Origin: Ursus arctos
Taxonomy: Eukaryota > Chordata > Mammalia > Carnivora > Ursidae
NCBI RefSeq assembly: GCF_023065955.2
Contig: NW_026622985.1
Coordinates: 2,626,001 to 2,690,000 of the forward strand
Direction of reading: 5' to 3'
Length of the DNA: 64,000 bases
The translations under genes were made by a program, and so were the position numbers. This document shows, one piece after another, positions 1 to 9,986 of this stretch (position 1 is the first letter of the stretch; every line of letters begins with the position of its first letter). The notes beneath the pieces are model-generated. The model worked only from the letters and a program-made list of their open reading frames with translations, was not told the DNA's origin and did no database searches.

Positions 1-94
1 CTGACCCGGGGCTCAGTCCCACCACCCATGAGATCAGGACCTAAGCCAAATTAAGAGTCAGACACTTAACTAACTGAGCCATCCAGGCACCCCT
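1..94 (-). mobile_element. Can-SINE, 5' head, cut by window edge
   Basis: On the minus strand this reads as the start of a Can-SINE: GGGGTGCCTGGATGGCTCAG, then the tRNA-like head and a 'GACTGAGCCCCGGGTCAG' segment that runs off the left edge. The 3' part and the A-rich tail lie outside the window. Confidence 0.9.
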
Positions 95-512
95 CATCCA
101 TTGAGTTCTTAATTTATTTATTCTACCTCACAGTTTTTCAGTTTTCATTTCGTTGTTTCCTTTATTTCCATCTGCCTAAACTCTCAATTGTATCTTCAGT
201 TTCTTCAACATAGTAAAAAGTTACTCAAAGGCATGCTTGACAATGCTTTTATCTGGATCCCCTATAAATTTGTTCCTATTTTGTATTACTATTCTTATTC
301 GCAGATTATATTGTCTTGCCTACGTCAATCTCCGGTTACGTATTATTTTTGCTGGGTAATGACTGAAAGTATTAGACACAATTTGCATCATAAGGTGGTG
401 GTGTTTTCTTTCCTGTCTACCTTTCCTTTTGGGGGTGATCAGGAACTCTGGCAAACACGGATCATGTTAATACAATTAAGAATTGAGGTATTTTTACTCT
501 TTCCCTCTCCAG
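95..512. other. Unique AT-rich sequence
   Basis: No repeat or gene is recognised. The last 25 bases form a pyrimidine-rich run ending in CCAG, which could act as a splice acceptor for the candidate exon that follows. A 118-codon plus-strand frame at 188-544 crosses this boundary in another phase and has no recognisable features. Confidence 0.4.
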
Positions 513-663
513 GTACATCTGGTTCATGTGTGGCCTACCCGTGAGCCCCAGGCATGGGGTGAACTCGCAGATCTCCCTGCAGCAAACCCCGAACTCCAGC
601 GTGCCGTCCTACTCCTGGGAGTTTGCTCAGAGCTCTGATCTGCTTCTCAGCAACTACACCTGA
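513..663 (+). other. Candidate terminal coding exon (unrecognised)
   Basis: What is seen: a strong acceptor (TTTTTACTCTTTCCCTCTCCAG, ending at 512) is followed by a GC-rich segment with one open frame. The frame starts at base 514, runs 49 codons and ends at TGA 661-663. An internal ATG is at 526. The peptide contains NSS and NYT sequons and ends SSDLLLSNYT; I recognise no family. The GC content contrasts sharply with the AT-rich flanks. Against it: 49 codons can stay open by chance, no polyadenylation signal is obvious before the Can-SINE at 791, and no partner exon is visible. It could instead be a decayed repeat or a conserved non-coding element. The exon reading is inference. Confidence 0.25.
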
Positions 664-790
664 CTTTGGCATGTGCACGGGGCAGAGTTGCCCAGAGGAC
701 AGCCCTGTCTTTGTTCAACAGATTATCTTCTGTAGCATTTTGCACAGTCTTTCTAAACTCATTTGAAATCTCATTTGAAAGACTGGACCA

Positions 791-982
791 GGGGCACCTG
801 GGGCTCAATTGGTGAAGCATCTGCCTTTGGCTCAGGACCTGGGATCGAGTCCCACATCAGGTTCCCTGCTCAGTGGGGAGCCTGCTTCTCCCTCTCCGTC
901 TGCCCCTCCCCCCACTCATGTTCTTTCACTCATTCACTGTCTCTTAAATAAATAAATAAAATCTTAAAAAAAAAAAAAAAAA
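791..982 (+). mobile_element. Can-SINE
   Basis: A full tRNA-Lys-derived carnivore SINE: head GGGGCACCTGGGGCTCAATT, a CT-rich middle, AAATAAATAAATAAAATCTT and a poly(A) tail. The flanks share CTGGACCA (783-790 and 993-1000), the core of a partly decayed target-site duplication. The 62-codon frame at 763-951 is a chance SINE frame. Confidence 0.93.
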
Positions 983-1000
983 GAAAGAATGCCTGGACCA

Positions 1001-2328
1001 CTGAATTTACTGTTGTTGGAAGTAAATCTATTAGACCAAGCTACATTGGTTTCCCTCATGAGGTAAAGCAATTTGTTGGCCTTTTCTTTAAGTGGGAATC
1101 TGCAAGCCATTGTATGAATCATTCCTAAATAGTGACATGAAAATTATAATATATTCATTATTGAATGTAATGGATAGCTCTGAGTCGGTTGTCCCCCTGC
1201 CCCCCAAGCACTGAACAACGAAGTATGTTTAATGTCTGCGGAATGGCCGATTCCTGACAGAAACTAGTATGTTTATGTCTTGGAGGGATACTGCTGATTG
1301 CATATCCTTTCATCTTTATTTTCTAACAGCTCAGATGGGGCACAAACTCAGATGTGCTCCTCCCGCCTTTGTTTACAAAGGTGTCCAAAGAGATCGCTGA
1401 CTGACCTTTCGTCCTTTCCGAGCCGGTTAAACTTCATTCTCTGCTGGCGAGAAGCTGTAGCAAGTGTGGTCGGATAGCAGCAGAGGCTGTTGATCACCCT
1501 GTTTCTCTAACTTATACACTGACTATAAAATGACCCAGAGTTACAGGTCTAGCTACCTTGTCACACTGCTGTTCTGCTTCTAACACACAGAAGTTAAACC
1601 CCTTCTTTATTACCCAAGTATGATCCGCACAGTGTCTTTCAATGTTACTCTTTACATATTCCTGTTGCTCACTTTGCTTATGGATATTACATTTCAAGCA
1701 ATCCTAGGCCTCCAAAAGGAAGTATTATTTGCTACCCTGAAACAAACATTTCTTCTCAATGTATTTTAAGGTCTAAGTGTCTTGGTTATTAACTGTCTCT
1801 AGGACATGTTTTTCCTCTTAAATGTATCAATATGGAAATGCACTGAAATGAGTTTAAATTGGTGATTTTATGTCTAAACTATATGCTGCAGTGTGATCTA
1901 AATGAAAGAGTCAGAATTCATCTCTAATTCATGCTAGTCTTCCAGAATACTTAAAATAAAGTGGTAACACATCCCTATACTTCTTTCGTTTCAGGACTTT
2001 AGTCCTAACCAACCAACCTGCAAGATTCTCTGGAACGTTATCTAAACTATCACGTAGCTAAACTTTTAATAGCACAGTTGTATGTAAAAATGAGAGGTAA
2101 CATATATTCTGTGTCATTATTTCTAAACATCAAATTATTCACTGGTTTCTATTTTGGTAGAATGGTAAATAAAACCGAGATCTCTATGCAGAAAATGGAG
2201 CCTTCAGTAAAAATATGCAACTAAACGATATAAATTTGAGGTACAAATGAGATAAATTTCGTCCTTTTCTGAAGCAATTATTATTTGCTATGTGTCATTT
2301 CTTTCTCAAAAATGTACCTCGAATCTTG
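1001..2328. other. Unique sequence; no gene seen
   Basis: Mostly AT-rich. A CpG-containing unique patch spans about 1330-1480 and holds the candidate exon described separately at 1330-1404. Nothing else is recognised. Confidence 0.4.
1330..1404 (+). other. Candidate short terminal exon (unrecognised)
   Basis: A long pyrimidine-rich acceptor (CCTTTCATCTTTATTTTCTAACAG, 1306-1329) precedes a 24-codon frame. It is open from the first base and ends at TGA 1402-1404; the peptide begins LRWGTNSDVLLPP. A CTGAT branch-like sequence lies upstream near 1291. The frame is short enough to be chance and no homologue is recognised. The acceptor quality and the CpG-bearing flank are the only support. Confidence 0.18.
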
Positions 2329-2329
2329 C

Positions 2330-2480
2330 TCTCCGTCGAGCTGACATCACCTTCGTCTGGGCCACAGCCATTTCTCACCGAGATCACCTCCACCGCCTCC
2401 TAAAGCTTCGCCCTGATTCTTCCCTGGGCTTCCTCATCCAATCAGTCCGCAAACAGATGTCCAAGTGATGTCTATAAAAA
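2330..2480 (+). mobile_element. Possible LINE-2 (L2) fragment
   Basis: The text 'GGCCACAGCCATTTCTCACC...CCTCC' loosely follows the L2 3' region ('ccatctctcgcctggactactgcaatagcctcc'). The match is short and diverged. Confidence 0.3.
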
Positions 2481-2765
2481 TAAATCAAATTAAGCCATTC
2501 TCTGTTGAGAGCTCTGCAGTGGATAAGGGACTTGTGCTGCTGTGGTCTGTGCATCGCCTCTCCAGCCCTGGTATCTGCCTCCATCGTCAGCTTCTGTGCT
2601 CACTTCCAGACTTCCTTCCACGCAGTGACTACGTTGCAGCAAATATAAATCATGGCCACGTGTATTGTCTCTAAAATACTGTTCCAGAGTCATAAGCACG
2701 CTTGTAGAGAGAAAGCAGAGAGAGTGGAAAAGTCTATGAAAAAGATGGTTTGGTAAAAACAAAAC
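2481..2765. other. Unique sequence; no gene seen
   Basis: Overlapping frames of 60-102 codons occur on both strands with no recognisable domain. Their mutual overlap on opposite strands argues for chance. Confidence 0.4.
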
Positions 2766-2781
2766 AACACACACACACACC
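2766..2781. repeat. (AC)n microsatellite
   Basis: A short run of about eight AC units. Confidence 0.85.
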
Positions 2782-2802
2782 CCTTCAAATGGGAGCATAT
2801 TC

Positions 2803-2871
2803 TTTTTTTTTATAAAAATTTTTTATTATGTTATGTTAGTCACCATACAGCACATCCCAAGTTTTTGATGA
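2803..2871 (-). mobile_element. Very short 5'-truncated L1 3' end
   Basis: On the minus strand this is the last ~65 bases of the carnivore L1 3' end, followed by an A-rich tail: CATCAAAAACTTGGG, then GTATGGTGACTAACATAACA-like text. Imperfect target-site duplications flank it (GAGCATATTCTT 2793-2804; GAACATATCCTT 2872-2883). This indicates an independent, extremely truncated L1 insertion. Confidence 0.82.
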
Positions 2872-2927
2872 GAACATATCCTTAAAGGAGAAAAGGTAAC
2901 CAAATTTAACTCAAAAGACTGCCTGAG

Positions 2928-3116
2928 GGGCGACTGGGCGGCACAGCGGTTAAGCGTCTGCCTTTGGCTCAGGGCGTGATCCCGGCGTTATGGGATCGAG
3001 CCCCACATCAGGCTCCTCCGCTATGAGCCTGCTTCTTCCACTCCCCCTGCTTGTGTTCCCTCTCTCGCTGGCTGTCTCTCTCTGTCAAATAAATAAATAA
3101 AATCTTAAAAAAAAAA
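2928..3116 (+). mobile_element. Can-SINE, CACAGCGG-head variant
   Basis: The head GGCGGCACAGCGGTTAAGCG and the 3' CTCGCTGGCTGTCTCTCTCT mark the variant also seen at 33019 and 49381. A 14/15-matching target-site duplication (AAAAGACTGCCTGAG 2913-2927; AAAAGACTGTCTGAG 3117-3131) indicates a fairly recent insertion. It landed just beyond the truncated L1 end. Confidence 0.95.
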
Positions 3117-3204
3117 AAAAGACTGTCTGAGCTCCTGCACCACGTTGTTTAAGCTTTTAGAGTGTAATTCTCCTTTGGTTAATTTAAATTAATTAGGTAA
3201 TAAT

Positions 3205-3350
3205 AAAAGGAGTCAACAGTTACTGAGTTTTCACTCCCTGCCAGGCTTTGCTACAAATGCTGCGTGTGCATCCGCCCATTTCATTGTCTCACCAACCCTA
3301 GGAGAAGGACTCGTACTTCTTATTTAGCTAGAGTCTCTGTTTTGAGGCCG
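3205..3350 (+). mobile_element. MIR SINE, 3' side interrupted by Can-SINE
   Basis: Text follows the MIR consensus: 'ACTGAGTTTTCACTCCCTGCCAGGCTTTGC', then 'CATTTCATTGTCTCACCAACCCTAGGAGAAGG'. The match stops where the minus-strand Can-SINE begins. Confidence 0.65.
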
Positions 3351-3352
3351 TC

Positions 3353-3543
3353 TTTTTTTTTTTTTTTTTTTTTGAGGTTTTATTTATTTATTTGACACAG
3401 AGAGAGGGAACACAAGCAGGGGGCAGAGGCAGAGGGAGAAGCAGACTCCCCGCTGAGTAGGGAGCCCCATGCAGGACTTCATCCCAGGACCCTGGGATCA
3501 TGACCTGAGCCGAAGGCAGACGCTTCACCGACTGATCCACCTC
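3353..3543 (-). mobile_element. Can-SINE, 5' end truncated
   Basis: Poly(T), then TTTTATTTATTTATTTGACA, the AG-rich middle and the head GATCATGACCTGAGCCGAAGG. It stops before the usual CACCCAGGCGCCCC terminus. It lies within or at the edge of the MIR copy at 3205. Confidence 0.93.
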
Positions 3544-3559
3544 TAATACATGGATAATG

Positions 3560-4270
3560 TAAGAAATAGTATGAATAGCATAGATAAAATTATAAATATA
3601 AATTTCTTCTCATCTGCAGCAATAAAAATGAAGTTTTTAAAGACTAGAGAAATCAGAAAATAATTATGACACATATTTTAGGTACAAGATTCAGTTTACA
3701 AAGCAGTATTTATGGTGAGATCATAATACTGTTAAGAGAAAAATATAACATGCTCAGGTACAAAAGGGGATTGTGGTGGCTGGTGGCTGGTGAACATGGA
3801 CAGTAATTATAACTTCACAATTTTAAGTTTCCTTGAATTACGAGGTAAAGAAAGAAGGTTTTGTAGTTGGGACAAACTGATAATTCAGGTTGGCATGATT
3901 TCATTTTTTTCTTTAATTTTTAATCTAGTGTTTGATTTTTTGTGTTTTCTAAAATGTTCAATCTATTAAATATCTAACAAAGGGACAATAATGTTTAACA
4001 TAATTTCACAAGAATTTTATAACAGAAATCCTGAATTTTATAATTGTTAAAACAGGAGGACCTAAAACTGTATACAAGGTTCTCGACTGGGTAAAATGCA
4101 GAGAACATTTAAAATATATAAAAATATTAATAGTGGAATATCATTGGAGGGACTATGATGAGCTATTTAAAAATATTTTATATTTTGTATTTGTCTCTAC
4201 TGTGCATTATTCTAGTAAACAATGAAAACTTCTTTGATTTAATGCTTTTATAGTTATTTTCTAATTGTTT
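3560..4270 (+). mobile_element. Old L1 3' UTR fragments (L1ME-like)
   Basis: Two stretches resemble the 3' part of old mammalian L1: about 3690-3850 ('GTTTACAAAGCAGTATTTATGGTGAGATCA') and about 4090-4225 ('AAATATTAATAGTGG...TGCATTATTCTAGTAA'). They may be one broken copy or two overlapping ones. Confidence 0.5.
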
Positions 4271-4285
4271 TCATAATTTCAATTC

Positions 4286-4466
4286 ATTTTTTAAAGATTT
4301 TATTTATTTAACTTGAGAGAGAGTGAAAGCAAACCCAGAGGCAGAGGGAGAAGCAGACTCCCCACTGAGCAGGGAGCCCCATGCAGGACTCGATCCCAGG
4401 ACCCTGGGATGATGACCTGAGCTGAAGGCAGAGGCTTAACTTACTGAGCCACCCAGGCACCCCTTC
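4286..4466 (-). mobile_element. Can-SINE
   Basis: A full-length minus-strand copy with an exact 11-bp target-site duplication (AATTTCAATTC at 4275-4285 and 4467-4477). The tail is TTTTTTAAAGATTTTATTTA and the head ends CACCCAGGCACCCC. Confidence 0.95.
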
Positions 4467-4620
4467 AATTTCAATTCTTTTAAAACAATTCCTATTTTAT
4501 TTAATTGTTACTCTTTTAAGAAAAGAAGTTCTGACTATTTTCCTCCAAGCATGCTTGTAGCACAGGACACCAGAAATCATATTTTAATGATATTGTTAAC
4601 TTATGCATACTTGGCCTTTT

Positions 4621-4648
4621 TAAAATATATATTTATTTATTTATTTAT

Positions 4649-4683
<35 letters not shown>

Positions 4684-4878
4684 TTTGAGAGAGAGAGGGA
4701 GCGAGAGAGATGGTGCACATGCCCGCAGTGTGAGCTGGGGGGAGGGGCAGAGGGAGAGGCTCTTCAAGCAGACTCCTGGGGAGCAGAGGTGGGGCTGTAT
4801 CCCCCAACCCCTGAGACCATGACCTGAGCCGAAACCAAGAATGGGATGTTTAACCCACTGAACCACCCAGGTACCTCT
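4621..4878 (-). mobile_element. Can-SINE with long tetranucleotide tail
   Basis: An older minus-strand copy with a longer head that includes 'CTTGGTTTCGGCTCAGG'. Its A-rich tail has turned into a compound tetranucleotide repeat (4629-4682). The 92-codon minus frame at 4681-4959 is a SINE-derived chance frame. Confidence 0.9.
4629..4682. repeat. Compound (ATTT)n(AGTT)n microsatellite
   Basis: About five ATTT units followed by eight AGTT units inside the tail of the adjacent Can-SINE. Confidence 0.92.
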
Positions 4879-4879
4879 A

Positions 4880-7141
4880 TACTTTACCTTTTTAAATAAT
4901 ATTCTGCTAATTTCTTGCTTTTTGCCACCACCGCTTTTAGACATAAGAGTGGGCTGCAAAGTGTGTCACTGTAGCCAGTATCAGAAGAAAAACGTGCAGG
5001 GCCACTGGACTCCTCCAGACCCATCAGAGCAAGGAGACACTCACATTGCTGTCCAAATCCCACGGTGCTGGTGGCAAAAACTGCCGTGGGGGGTGAGCTG
5101 CTCTCTCGTCTTGCTTCCTGTCTGCATCATGAGCCCACACAAAAATAAAATGGGATCTTCATCATCTGTGTCCTACCAGCCTCTCTGCTACGGCTTAGAG
5201 CCCTAAGTGAGGACGTACTCGTGCATGAACGAGGGATAAGGAAACAGAAGCACTTTCAGGTAAAAGGCACAAGGCTGCTAGGTGAATAAATCATGGAAGG
5301 ACACTTCCAGAAAGAATGAATTAATGAATGCTTTCCAACCCCTGTGATTTCCTACGATGACAATGACCTGTTCCCTTGTTGAGACAGCATTTGCCTTCCA
5401 CACAAAGCCCCGACTATAAGGTTTACTCGGCCCCCTACGGGTCCCACAGCCTCAGATGAGGTCTTTATCTTGGAATTGTGTTATTTTCCTCGGGTTTTCC
5501 AGATTACTCCAAATAAGACAACAAATTCAGAAGACCTTAGAAGAAACAATGTAAAAAAATGAGGTAATCAGGAAATGTATTAACATATTAAAGCATTTAA
5601 TGTTAATACAAGTAAGAGAACCTACAAGAGGCCAAGCATTCGGAGATCACAACTTCTAAAATAACAGGTTATGCTTCTAGAGCCTAATGTGCTACCTATC
5701 ATTTTAATTATAAAACTCTGTCAAATAACTTCAGTCTGTGTCCCATAACGACAGCATGTTTCTGGAAAGAAATGACTTCACAGAACATGTTGTCATGTTG
5801 TATGTCCTTTGCAGAAGTGAAAAAACAAAGATAGATGCACATATGAATTGTCGTCTCAGTATAAACTAAGCAGCAGAGAATAAAATAGAGACCTGAAAGC
5901 AGCAGAGTAGAATAGTATATTCTAGAGAAACCCTATCACATGAAGTGTAATAATGTTTCTCTTAATTAGTTACAGCTTAACTATCAAAACACGCTTCATT
6001 AGGTTAGCTGTAAAATTAAAAAAAAATCCTGCACTATGACAGAATTGAACTAAGATATCTTAAAGTTGAGGGTGAATTTTTGCGATTCATGAAAGTAATA
6101 TTGAGCAAGCCTGACTCAATGCCGCCTCAAAAAGATAGTAAACCATCAAAATGTTAGCAAATCAGCTGATATTTTATATAACGATCAAGTTAATTCAAAT
6201 TTTGGGGCTAATTACCACTATAACTATTATCTCTAGGAAGTTTCCTAATAATTGGAAATAAGCTTCCACTTGCTATAAACAAAGTTTACAGACTCAGAGA
6301 ATCATACAAATAATACATTAATAGAACTAAAGTTTATTTGCCCAGTGACATTTTACACATTTTAAGTGTAAAGCCACCTTAGACATGAACTGTCCTGATC
6401 TGTTCATTTTTCGGGGAATAAAGGAAGAAGCAGGACATTCATACTCAAGATTGCAGAGCCAGAACGTGGCAAAGCTGAAACAAAATCAGGGGTCGCTGTA
6501 AACTTCATTCGAAAACAAATCTGCTGGAAACAGATGGAGGTGTGTTTTGCTCTGTACTCCTGTGTGTGCATGTGTGTGTGTGCTCCTTGACACCAGGGAC
6601 GTTTGGAAGCTGGCTTTTCCATTCGGCCGGAGCCGTCTAGACGTAAAAGTCAATGCAGAGAACAAAGTCAGTCATGTTTTAGTAATAATAAAAGTGAATT
6701 TTGGCTGATCCCTCAGACTCTGGGTCCACACAATCCCCAGCTCTTCTTTTCAACACTCCACATGCCCACCAGGAAAGGGGCCCGTGTGGTAGAGGTCCAG
6801 CTGTCAGCTCCCTCATCTGAAAAGCATGTGGGTATTCACATGGGCATGGTAAATGTGATACCTAAATTTCTAATTTGGAAATTTCAGAAAGAAAAAGCAA
6901 ATATCATACCACAATCACATATCCATTCACCTTTTCAACACCACTTTTTTTGGTTCTGTCAGCAATTTTCCTTTTCATGTTTTACTAACTTCAATAGTCT
7001 TGTACATTAAAATTTGGACTCATTCATTTTGCTTTATATCTTCCAAATGACCTTTGCTGTTAATTTATCTATTTTCTCACCATAAATTTCTCAAAGCTGC
7101 ATTTTTGTGAAGAGAAGTGAATTTTATTACAGGAGTTAAAA
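4880..7141. other. Unique sequence; no gene seen
   Basis: AT-rich with a GC-richer patch at about 4920-5200. Plus-strand frames of 94 codons (4922-5206) and 135 codons (6603-7010) show no domain, signal peptide or repeat that I recognise. The patch at about 6440-6510 faintly resembles a MIR 3' half. A short (TG)n run sits at about 6558-6580. Confidence 0.4.
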
Positions 7142-7157
7142 TGTATTTCATTTCTTT

Positions 7158-7352
7158 TTTTTTAAAAGATTTTATTTACTTATTTGAGAGAGAGTGACAG
7201 AAAGAGAATGAGCAGGGTAACGGGCAGAGTGAAAGGGAGAAGCAGGATCCCCGCTGAGCAGGGAGCCTGATGTGGGACTCGATCCCAGGATCGCAGGATC
7301 ATGACATGAGCCAAAGGCAGATGCTTAACCCACTGAGCCACCCAGGCCTCCC
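7158..7352 (-). mobile_element. Can-SINE with perfect TSD
   Basis: A full copy flanked by a perfect 16-bp target-site duplication, TGTATTTCATTTCTTT (7142-7157 and 7353-7368). The intact duplication suggests a relatively young insertion. Confidence 0.97.
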
Positions 7353-7801
7353 TGTATTTCATTTCTTTACACAAAGTGTTCTGCCGATTTTTATTGGCAC
7401 AAGTAATTTATACATGTAATGTGTAGCTCATGAGTTGTAATTACTGTATCTTATAGAATTAGGTATTGTATACGTATACCAACTTTTACTAATATATAGA
7501 AATAGTAGCATCTTATTTTTATTCACTTTATTATTCAATACTAATTTCCAATAACCTTAAACTAGAAAAATAGATATTGAGATATCAGGAGAATATAATA
7601 AAATGTTTCCTTAACAAGCTGGAGACATTTGATAAGATTGATAAGATTCTCCCAAATTTCTACTAACGTATCTATGATAGCAGATGAAAATAGGAGAACT
7701 GACAAGAGAAAAGCAAAGGCATGAAGTCAATCTATTCCCAAAATCAGGGAGAAATGTCTTCTTACAAAAGGCTGTCGCTCCCGTTAGAAATATACCTTGT
7801 A

Positions 7802-8024
7802 TCCCAGAGTCCATAGTCTCTCATGATTCATTCAAACTGAGGGCATCAGAGGGGAGGGGGTGGGGGAATGGGATAGGCCAGTGAAGGGTATTAAGGAGGG
7901 CACGTACTGCATGGTGCACTGGGTGTTATACGCAAACAATGAATCATGGAACATTACATCAAAAACTAAGGATATACTGTATGGCGACTAACATAATATA
8001 ATAAAAAATTATTATTTAAAAAAA
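7802..8024 (+). mobile_element. 5'-inverted (twin-primed) L1 3' end
   Basis: The first ~30 bases (7802 to about 7832, TCCCAGAGTCCATAGTCTCT onward) are reverse complement of the L1 text that should precede the rest. The plus-strand 3' end then follows: ACTGAGGGCATCAGAGGGG, GCACGTACTGCATGGTGCAC, GGGTGTTATACGCAAACAAT, AACATAATATAATAAAAAAT. A 15/16 target-site duplication encloses the whole unit (AGAAATATACCTTGTA 7786-7801; AGAAATATACTTTGTA 8025-8040). This is the classic product of twin priming. Confidence 0.9.
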
Positions 8025-8040
8025 AGAAATATACTTTGTA

Positions 8041-8370
8041 GTGAAAACGAGCTTCTCTCTTTGGAATAGAAAGACAGGAGAAAAAAAATCCCTCTTTTAA
8101 AGTGTTATTTATTATGTATCTATTGGAAGCATAAGGTGTATGCTTCAAACTCCACAGAGCGAAAAGGTACATATTAATGTGGTGATAGGAGATGGACCCT
8201 GTGTAACTCCCACAGAAAATGGTAGAGCCTCACTTCAAGGACCTTGAAACACCCCTTATGCATCCAATACTCATTAACTATCTCAGCTTGAAAGGAACCA
8301 CTAAGGTGATTTTAAATAATATGGTTCAAATTACCCTGCTTTTAAAACTTTATCCTATCAAACAGCTTTG
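8041..8370. other. Unique sequence; no gene seen
   Basis: AT-rich DNA between the inverted L1 and the next LINE block. The 110-codon frame at 8219-8551 has no recognisable features and runs into old L1 sequence. Confidence 0.35.
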
Positions 8371-8861
8371 GCACCAATTGTTTCTTTCGCCCGTGAATTA
8401 TTTCCCCCAGTTTAATCTATGCCATCGCATATCACTGTGTATTTTATGTTTTATTGGTGGTTTATTTTATTTTATTTTATTTTACTTGTATAACTGTAAT
8501 GTATTTTTTCCTTTTAACCTTGATCTCTATTTAGTGTTTCTGAATTTTTGATATTATGAATAGAGACGACACTGACATAGCAATAATATACGTCTCTTTC
8601 CACACATGCCCATTTCTTTCCTTTGTGATACGTAACTAGGGTGAAATTACTGGGTTACAGAGAATGGATACACTCAATCTGGTTTCCATGTGATCATATA
8701 AATTACACTCCAGCCAGCCATGCATGACCATGTCTATTGCTCTAAAGCTCAATCAGCATGTGGTAGTATGAGAAGGTTCATTGCTAATGTTGGCTATGCT
8801 GGTGGTGTGTAGTGGTACCTTATTTTGCTATTCCCCAAAATTGGGAAATTTATTGGATACT
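8371..8861 (-). mobile_element. Old L1 3' end (L1ME/L1M5-like)
   Basis: The plus strand shows antisense L1 3' text: 'ATTATGAATAGAGACGAC', 'GGGTGAAATTACTGGGTTAC', 'AATTACACTCCAGCC', 'GTGGTGTGTAGTGGTACCTT'. It appears to resume at about 9345 after an LTR-like insertion. A (TTTTA)n run lies at 8461-8484. Confidence 0.65.
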
Positions 8862-9341
8862 TGGATATTGGTACATAAGAAACGACCCAAACTTTAATGC
8901 CTTAAAAAAAACGAACATTTATTATCTCATAGTTTCTTTGGGTCAGAAATCAGGTTGCAGCTTAGCCTGTTTGCCAGGCCTCTCAGAGGCCACAATCAGT
9001 GTGTTCACTGGGTTATGGTTTTCCAAAGGCCCAGCTGGGCACAGATTCAGGTGTGAGCTCACTTATGCTGCAGTCTTCATGGTCCCTGGGTGTGTATCTC
9101 CATAGGGTAGTTCAGTTGGCAACAATTGTCTCTGCCCTCAAGAGAATGTGTGAGCACCGTATTGGTGATGGAAGTCAGTCTCTTTATAACCTGATCTTGG
9201 AAATGCTTCCTCATCACTTTCACTGTGTTCTATAGAGCAGATGTTTTGGTCTAGCTGTCCCTCAAGAGGAAGGGCTCACCCTGGGTGTGAACCCAGGAGG
9301 TAGGAATCATGGAAGCCATCGTACAAGCCGCCTATTGCCCA
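8862..9341 (-). mobile_element. LTR-like element (MaLR-type?) inserted in old L1
   Basis: It shares layout with the element at 54608-55128: a 'GTACATAAGAAACGACCCAAACTTTAATGC' start, 'TTTATTATCTCATAGTTTCTTTGGGTCAG', an internal CTCCATAGGG, and 'GGAATCATGGAAGCCATC' near the end. The orientation is inferred from the 'aacaaattaccacaaacttagtggctt' type start, which is antisense in MaLR LTRs. The family name is uncertain. Confidence 0.45.
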
Positions 9342-9345
9342 TCTC

Positions 9346-9775
9346 CTTTTTGTAAAGTGCCTGCTTGTGTCATGTCATGTTTCTTTTGCATTGCTTTTTA
9401 AAAATCAAACTTATAAGAATTATTTATTCTGGAAATAATCTTTTACCATTATTGTGTGCAGACATATTCTCTCAATATGAAGATAGCTTTTCATTCTGGT
9501 ATCTTCACTCAGATGAAAGTTGTTAATTTTAATGTAGTTTATTTTAATCAATTTTCATTAATAATTAACACGTTTCTGTTAGGATATCTTTCTTACCCTG
9601 AATGACATAGATTTTTTTTTAACTACCTCTTAGAAGCACTGATGCTTTAAATTTTATCTTTTATAAGTTAAGACTTAAGATCATCCTGGACTGTTTTCTT
9701 GCATATGAAATCAAATAGAGGTCTTGATTGTTTGTTTTTAAAACAGATTACTCTTCTTCTGCTAAAGAAAACCCC
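9346..9775 (-). mobile_element. Old L1, end of ORF2 / 3' region
   Basis: Antisense L1 text continues: 'TTTTGTAAAGTGCCTGCTTGTGTC', 'GACATATTCTCTCAATATG', 'AGTTGTTAATTTTAATGTAGTTT', 'TTATCTTTTATAAGTTAAGACTTAAG'. All frames are broken. Confidence 0.6.
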
Positions 9776-9780
9776 GTAAG

Positions 9781-9986
9781 GAGCACCTGGGTGGCTCAGT
9801 TGGTTAAGTGTCCGATTCTTGTCTTCTGCTCAGGTCATGCTCTCTGGGTTCTGGGATCAAGCCCCGCATCAGGTTCTGTGCTCCACGGGGAGTGTTCGAG
9901 ATTCTCTCTCCCTCTGCCCCTCCCCCTGCTTCCCCCCTCTCTCTCTCTATCAAATAATAAATAAAATAAATCTTTAAATAAAAAGA
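9781..9986 (+). mobile_element. Can-SINE (older, longer head)
   Basis: Head GAGCACCTGGGTGGCTCAGT with the 'CTTGTCTTCTGCTCAGGTCA' segment, then a CT-rich middle and an AATAAATAAAATAAATC tail. The flanking AAGAAAACCCCGTAAG / AAGAATACCCTTAAG look like a decayed target-site duplication. Confidence 0.93.

Noticed and set aside
6603..7010. 135-codon plus-strand frame
   Set aside because: No domain, signal peptide, repeat pattern or recognisable homologue. The frame ends in a Phe-rich T-tract region and nothing around it looks like a gene.
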